Position numbers and translations under genes: made by a program | Notes under the pieces: generated by a model | What the model saw: only the letters and a program-made list of their open reading frames with translations | What the model was told of the DNA's origin: nothing | Database searches by the model: none | NCBI GenBank assembly: GCA_020621905.1 | Contig: JAHRYZ010000009.1 | Location: forward strand, 1-38,731 | Length of the DNA stretch: 38,731 nt | Direction of reading: 5' to 3' | DNA from: Rhizobium sp. | GTDB taxonomy: Bacteria > Pseudomonadota > Alphaproteobacteria > Rhizobiales > Rhizobiaceae | Shown here: positions 33,857 through 38,731 of the stretch, piece by piece | Layout: the number at the start of each line of letters is the position of its first letter | Position numbering within the stretch: position 1 is the first letter of the stretch

Positions 33857-34996
33857 ATGATGAAACTCTCCAGACGTAACATGATGCAGATGATGGGCGC
33901 GGCCGCCTTCTCCGGACCGCTGGCAAGCGCCACGCGCGCCTTTGCCGCGCGCGAGAAGGAACTGAACATCCTCTGCTGGGAAGGCTACAATTCCGCCCAG
34001 GTGCTCGACCCGTTCCGCTCCAGCCAGTCGGCGACCGTCAAGGCCGAAAGCCTGACCAACGACCCGACCATGATCAACCGCCTGCGCGCCGGCGAAACCA
34101 AGATCTGGGACCTGATCAACGTCAACAATCCCTGGGCCCGCAAGGTCATGGCGCCGGCCGGCCTCATCAAGCCTTTGCCGCGCGCCGAGTTCGAGCCCTA
34201 TTTCGACACCATGCTGCCGGACTTCAAGGCGCCCTATCGCTGGGCGATGAGCGACGACGGCAAGGATCTGCTGGGCATGGCCCAGCGTTTCGGACCCTAC
34301 AGCTTCGTCGTCAACACCGACAAGGTCAGCAAGGCGACGGCGGAAGAGCAGGGCTGGGAGCTGTTCAACGACACGGCTCTCGCCGGCAAGTACGGCATCC
34401 AGGAATCCGACGACTGGAACGTCTTCAACATCTTCCTGATCGCCGGTATCAATCCGTTCAAGGAGCACACGGAAGAGGAATTCAAGGCCTTCTCCGCGAC
34501 CGCCGAGAAGGTGTTCAAGGGCGCCAAGATGGTCGGCGACATGGCCTCGCTCAACCAGGCGCTGGTATCCGGCGAAATCGACCTCTACATGACCGGCGGC
34601 ACCTATTCCGTCTCGCCGGCCCGGGCCGACGGTTATCCGAACCTGCGTGCCATCACCCCGCTCAAGGGCCCGATCGACGGCAAGGGCGGCATTTCCTGGA
34701 TCGAGATCACCTCCACCGTCAACAATCCGGATCTGTCGCCGCTCGCCATCGAATTCCTCAAATATGTCCAGGATCCGGAAGTCGCCCACACGGTCGCCTT
34801 CGCCGAGGGCACGTTCAATCCGGTCAGCCAGATGGGCAATCCGAAGTGCTTCGAACTGTTCACCAAGGACGAGCTGGACGCCATCCAGTGGGACAGCCTT
34901 GAAGAGGACATGGCCCGTTCGGCCGAGTACGACATCGTGCCCGACTACGACAAGGCACTGGAACTGATGACGGCGGCCAAGCGCCTGCGCGGCTGA
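33857..34996 (+). CDS. Polyamine-type ABC substrate-binding protein (PotD-like) with Tat signal
   Basis: SRRNMMQMMGAAAFSGPLASATRAFA twin-arginine signal; ELNILCWEGYNSAQVLDPFRSS. Confidence 0.92.
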   Translation: MMKLSRRNMMQMMGAAAFSGPLASATRAFAAREKELNILCWEGYNSAQVLDPFRSSQSATVKAESLTNDPTMINRLRAGETKIWDLINVNNPWARKVMAPAGLIKPLPRAEFEPYFDTMLPDFKAPYRWAMSDDGKDLLGMAQRFGPYSFVVNTDKVSKATAEEQGWELFNDTALAGKYGIQESDDWNVFNIFLIAGINPFKEHTEEEFKAFSATAEKVFKGAKMVGDMASLNQALVSGEIDLYMTGGTYSVSPARADGYPNLRAITPLKGPIDGKGGISWIEITSTVNNPDLSPLAIEFLKYVQDPEVAHTVAFAEGTFNPVSQMGNPKCFELFTKDELDAIQWDSLEEDMARSAEYDIVPDYDKALELMTAAKRLRG

Positions 34997-35025
34997 GCCG
35001 CGCAAGGTCTGACGGAGCAAACGAA

Positions 35026-36156
35026 ATGAGCCTTGCAATGATCTCGCCCACCCTGACCGACAACCCATCGGAGACCGAAGACGCAGTCCAGGCCACAACG
35101 GCACCGGTTCTGCAGCTGGTCGATGTCCGCAAGATCTTCGGCGATTTTGCCGCGGTCGACGGCATCAATGTCGACATCAAGGAGGGCGAGTTCGTCACCA
35201 TTGTCGGACCCTCCGGGTCCGGCAAAACGACGCTCTTGCGCATGCTGGCCGGCATGGAATCGCCGTCGCAAGGCTACATCACGCTCCGCGGCGAACTGAT
35301 CAACGACGTGCCGGCCGACAAGCGGCCGACATGTCTTGTCTTCCAGTCGCTGGCGCTCTTCCCGCACAAGACCGTCGGCGAAAACATCGAGTTCCCGCTG
35401 AAGGTCCGCAAGATGCCGGCGGCCGAGCGCAAGGCCCGCGCACTCGAACTGATGCGCATGGTGCGCCTGCCCGAGAGCTACTACTCCAAGAACGTGATGC
35501 GCTGCTCGGGCGGCGAAAAGCAGCGCGTGGCGCTGGCCCGCGCCTTTGCCTACGACCCGGACGTGCTGTTCTTCGACGAACCGCTGTCGGCGCTCGACTA
35601 CAAGCTGAAGAAGGTACTGGAGAAGGAACTGAAGGATCTCCACCGCGAGAGCGGAAAGACCTTCGTCTACATTACCCATTCGCTCGAGGAAGCCATGGTG
35701 ATGTCCGACCGCGTCGGCGTCATGAGCCGCGGCCGCCTCGTGCAGATCGGCACGCCGGAGGAGATCTACACCCGGCCCGCCACCCGTTTCGTCGCCGAGT
35801 TCTTCGGCGAGGTGAACAGCTTCGAAGTGAAGCGCGAGGGTCAGGGCGCCTGGACCCTGACCGATGGCAAGCCGATCACGGTGGCCCCGGTCGGCGAAGC
35901 GATCGGCGACACGGCCACCGTCATCGTGCGGCCGGAGACCATGCGCTTCGTCACCGGCCCCTCGAGCGCCGACAACCTGATCACCGGCAGGATCTACAAC
36001 GAATACTCGCTTGGCTCGCGCATGCAGTACCAGGTGCATTCCGGCGAACGGATCTACCTCGTCGAGGCGGCACGCACAGCGGTGGCCGGCATCTCCGCGG
36101 GCGACACCGTCACCATCGGCTGGGATGCCCGCGACGCCATTGTGGTGGGAGACTGA
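35026..36156 (+). CDS. Polyamine-type ABC ATPase (PotA-like)
   Basis: GPSGSGKTTLLRMLAGMESPSQGYI; CSGGEKQRVALARAFAYDPDVLFFDEPLSALD; TOBE-like C-terminus. Confidence 0.96.
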   Translation: MSLAMISPTLTDNPSETEDAVQATTAPVLQLVDVRKIFGDFAAVDGINVDIKEGEFVTIVGPSGSGKTTLLRMLAGMESPSQGYITLRGELINDVPADKRPTCLVFQSLALFPHKTVGENIEFPLKVRKMPAAERKARALELMRMVRLPESYYSKNVMRCSGGEKQRVALARAFAYDPDVLFFDEPLSALDYKLKKVLEKELKDLHRESGKTFVYITHSLEEAMVMSDRVGVMSRGRLVQIGTPEEIYTRPATRFVAEFFGEVNSFEVKREGQGAWTLTDGKPITVAPVGEAIGDTATVIVRPETMRFVTGPSSADNLITGRIYNEYSLGSRMQYQVHSGERIYLVEAARTAVAGISAGDTVTIGWDARDAIVVGD

Positions 36157-36157
36157 C

Positions 36158-37054
36158 ATGGCGGTAGCGACCCACGAAGACATGGCAAGCCGTGCAAGCG
36201 CCCTGCCCGCGATCCCCGCCGGCCTTCGCGCCGCCGGCCCCGTTGCCATCCTGCTGGTGCTGGGCTTCCTCGCCCCACTGCTGACGGTTGCGGCTTATGC
36301 CTTTGCCACGCCGAAGAGCTTCGACGCCTTCAGCTCCTTCACCCTCGCCAATTTCGCGGCGATCTTCGACACCTCCAACACGGTGTGGATGTCGTTTGCC
36401 TGGTCGCTTGCCTATGCATTCGCCACCGTGGTGCTTTTGGCAGTGATCGCCTATCCGATCGCCTATGGCCTCAATCGCGTGTTCGGCAAATGGTCGGGCT
36501 TCGTCGGCGTGCTTTTCGTCTTCCCGCTCTTCGTCTCGGAAAACGTCCGCCTCTATGGCTGGGTGCTGTTCTTCATCAAGAACGGCGTGCTCGACGGCGG
36601 ACTGAAATGGCTCGGCTTCTCCGGCGGCCCCGAAGTGCTCTACACGCCCGGCGCCATCCTCTTCGGCATGCTCTATGTCTACCTGCCCTTCATGCTCTTC
36701 CCGATGTCGCTCGGCATCGCCATGATCCCCAGGGACCTGGTCGATGCGGCGCGCGACCTTGGGGCCGGCCGCCTGATGATCTGGCGCGAGATCGAACTGC
36801 CGCTCGCCATGCCCGGCATCCTGATCGGCATGCTGCTCACCTTCGTGCTCGGCGCCGGCGCCATCGCCGAATCCAAGATCCTAGGCGGCCAGTCGGTCAT
36901 CACCATCGCCCAGGACATCGAGGTCGCCTTCACCTATGCGCAGAACTGGCCGCTGGGTTCGGCACTCGCCATCCTGCTCGTCATCATCGTCAGCGGGCTT
37001 GCCCTCCACGTCCTGTCGAAGCTCGATCTCGACCGCATTCTCGGAAAGAAGTGA
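36158..37054 (+). CDS. Polyamine-type ABC permease (PotB-like)
   Basis: Multi-TM; IPRDLVDAARDLGAGRLMIWREIELPLAMPGILIG EAA motif. Confidence 0.94.
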   Translation: MAVATHEDMASRASALPAIPAGLRAAGPVAILLVLGFLAPLLTVAAYAFATPKSFDAFSSFTLANFAAIFDTSNTVWMSFAWSLAYAFATVVLLAVIAYPIAYGLNRVFGKWSGFVGVLFVFPLFVSENVRLYGWVLFFIKNGVLDGGLKWLGFSGGPEVLYTPGAILFGMLYVYLPFMLFPMSLGIAMIPRDLVDAARDLGAGRLMIWREIELPLAMPGILIGMLLTFVLGAGAIAESKILGGQSVITIAQDIEVAFTYAQNWPLGSALAILLVIIVSGLALHVLSKLDLDRILGKK

Positions 37055-37057
37055 GAC

Positions 37058-37866
37058 ATGGAAACCCGCTCGCAGATCCGCGCCCGCGCCTTCGTCAAGC
37101 TCTGGACCGCATTCGTCGTTCTCGCCATCTACCTGCCGATCGTCTGCGGCGCGCTGGCCGGCCTGTCCAAGGGCCGCTACTTCGCCTTCCCGGTCCGCGT
37201 CTTCTCGACCGAATGGTGGAGCAAGACCTTTGCCTCGCTGGAAATCCAGACGCTGGTGCAGAACTCGCTGCTGATCGCCTTCATCGTCACGCTGGTCTCG
37301 GTGGTCTTCGCCTTCTTCGGCGCACTCGCCTTCGCCCGTTACGACTGGAAGGGCCGCAAGCTGTTCCAGAAGGCGAGATCCTCTGCCCGTCTTCTCTTTC
37401 CGCAGCCGGTGCGGGGCTCGCCCTCCTCCTGTGGTTCAACGCGCTCGGCATCAATCCGAGCTGGCAGACGGCGGTCGTCGCCCATCTCGTCTGGATCGTG
37501 CCGGTGGTCACCCTGGTCATCGCCATCCAGGTCTATTCCCTCGACCCGACGCTCGAAGAGGCCGCCCGCGACCTCGGCGCCAGCCGCTGGTTCATCCTGC
37601 GCGAGATCACCCTGCCGATCCTCTGGCCCGGCATCTGGTCGGGCGCGCTCTTTGCCTTCCTGCTGTCCTGGGGCAATTTCCCGCTGTCGCTCTACACGGC
37701 GGGCGTCGACTCGACGATCCCGAAATGGCTCTACTCGAAGATGGTCGCCGGCTATTCGCCGATGGTCCCGGCGCTCGGCACGATGAGCACGCTTTCGGCC
37801 GCCGCCCTGTTGCTTGCCGGCGGACTTGTCATCATGCTGGTGCGCCGCCGCCAGGCGGAAGCATGA
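37058..37866 (+). CDS. Polyamine-type ABC permease (PotC-like), frameshifted near 37375-37415
   Basis: N-term METRSQIRARAFVKLWTAFVVLAIYLPI...; C-term LEEAARDLGASRWFILREITLPILWPGIWSG in another frame. Confidence 0.93.
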
Positions 37867-37876
37867 GGATCATCGC

Positions 37877-38578
37877 ATGAGCTGGAAGACCGAACGCCGT
37901 TCCTTCTACTACCAGGGGGCCCCGGAGCCCGAGGATCCGGTGCTCGAAAAGGGCAAGGTGGCGCTGCTCGTCATCGACATGCAGAACACCTATCTCGATC
38001 GCCCGGACCCTGCGACCCTGTCGGCCGTCGACCTTGCCCGCTATCACGCCTGGACGCCGTTCCATGAGCGGATGCACGGTACCGTCGTCCCCAACAACCA
38101 GCGCCTGCTGGAGCGCTTCCGGTCGCTCGGCCTCGACGTGCTCTTCGCCCGCATCGCTTGCCTGCGCACCGATGGCCGTGACCGATCGCTCAGCCAGAAG
38201 AAGCCCGGCTGGAACAACCTGCTGCTGCCGAAGGACGAGCAGGCCTCGCAGATCCTGTCGCAGATCGCCCCGCTCGACGGCGAGATCGTCGTCACCAAGA
38301 CGACCGACAGCGCGCTGACCGGCACCAATCTGAGACTCGTGCTCGCCAATATGGGCATCACCCATGTGGTGTGCACCGGCATCTTCACCGACCAGTGCGT
38401 CTCCTCGACGGTGCGCAGCCTCGCCGACGAGAGCTTCGACGTGATCGTCGTCGATGATGCCTGCGCAGCCGGCTCGATGGACCTGCATGTGAGCGAGCTG
38501 GAGCGCATCCACATGATCTACGCCAATGTGATGAACACCGACGAGCTGATCGGCTATCTGCCGCCCGCGCAAGGATGA
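37877..38578 (+). CDS. Isochorismatase-like cysteine hydrolase
   Basis: ALLVIDMQNTYL; VVTKTTDSALTGTNL; VVCTGIFTDQCVSSTVRSL (Asp-Lys-Cys triad). Confidence 0.93.
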   Translation: MSWKTERRSFYYQGAPEPEDPVLEKGKVALLVIDMQNTYLDRPDPATLSAVDLARYHAWTPFHERMHGTVVPNNQRLLERFRSLGLDVLFARIACLRTDGRDRSLSQKKPGWNNLLLPKDEQASQILSQIAPLDGEIVVTKTTDSALTGTNLRLVLANMGITHVVCTGIFTDQCVSSTVRSLADESFDVIVVDDACAAGSMDLHVSELERIHMIYANVMNTDELIGYLPPAQG

Positions 38579-38643
38579 GACAGTCGGGGATGGCGCGCGC
38601 CCTGGACTTGTCCCACTTGGCCGTTCCTGACACAACTTGGCCG

Positions 38644-38731
38644 ATGAAAGCGCCCGAAATCCTCTGTGCCGGCAAGACCCTCGCCGTCCGCTTCGCCGCC
38701 GAACAGGCGGTGCTCAGCTGGTCCCTGAGCC
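38644..38731 (+). CDS. Truncated 5' end of a CDS, possibly adenosylcobinamide amidohydrolase (CbiZ-like)
   Basis: MKAPEILCAGKTLAVRFAAEQAVLSWSLS...; open to window edge; family guess only. Confidence 0.3.
   Translation, partial: MKAPEILCAGKTLAVRFAAEQAVLSWSLS

Overview
GC-rich alphaproteobacterial (Rhizobiales-like) chromosomal segment. The left part (1-20.3 kb) is mostly core: qmcA/nfeD, a kpsF-like gene, an outer-membrane beta-barrel protein, galU, an MltB-type transglycosylase, a DUF459/SGNH protein, gltD/gltB, threonine aldolase, a small heat-shock protein with a probable ROSE thermometer, an alpha/beta hydrolase, hisN, a probable suhB/alpha-r8 (MmgR)-type sRNA, an N-formylglutamate amidohydrolase, cpdR and tRNA-Val(GAC). 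From the tRNA rightward the content is accessory and catabolic: a D-aminopeptidase-like gene, a peptide-type ABC operon led by a proline-iminopeptidase (PIP)-like hydrolase, a LuxR-family regulator, a second PIP-like hydrolase, an APH-type kinase, a class-III aminotransferase, an SDR, a polyamine-type ABC operon and an isochorismatase-like amidase. Best candidate system: a 'plant-responsive' (PAB) LuxR solo with the diagnostic Met/Trp residues at TraR positions 57/61, sandwiched between two PIP genes. Each PIP gene is preceded by a near-identical lux-box-like inverted repeat, and transport and catabolic genes are attached. About ten genes, including galU, gltB and cpdR, carry single-base frameshifts, which most likely reflect consensus sequencing errors. 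No searches were run; assignments come from reading the sequence and remembered family motifs.
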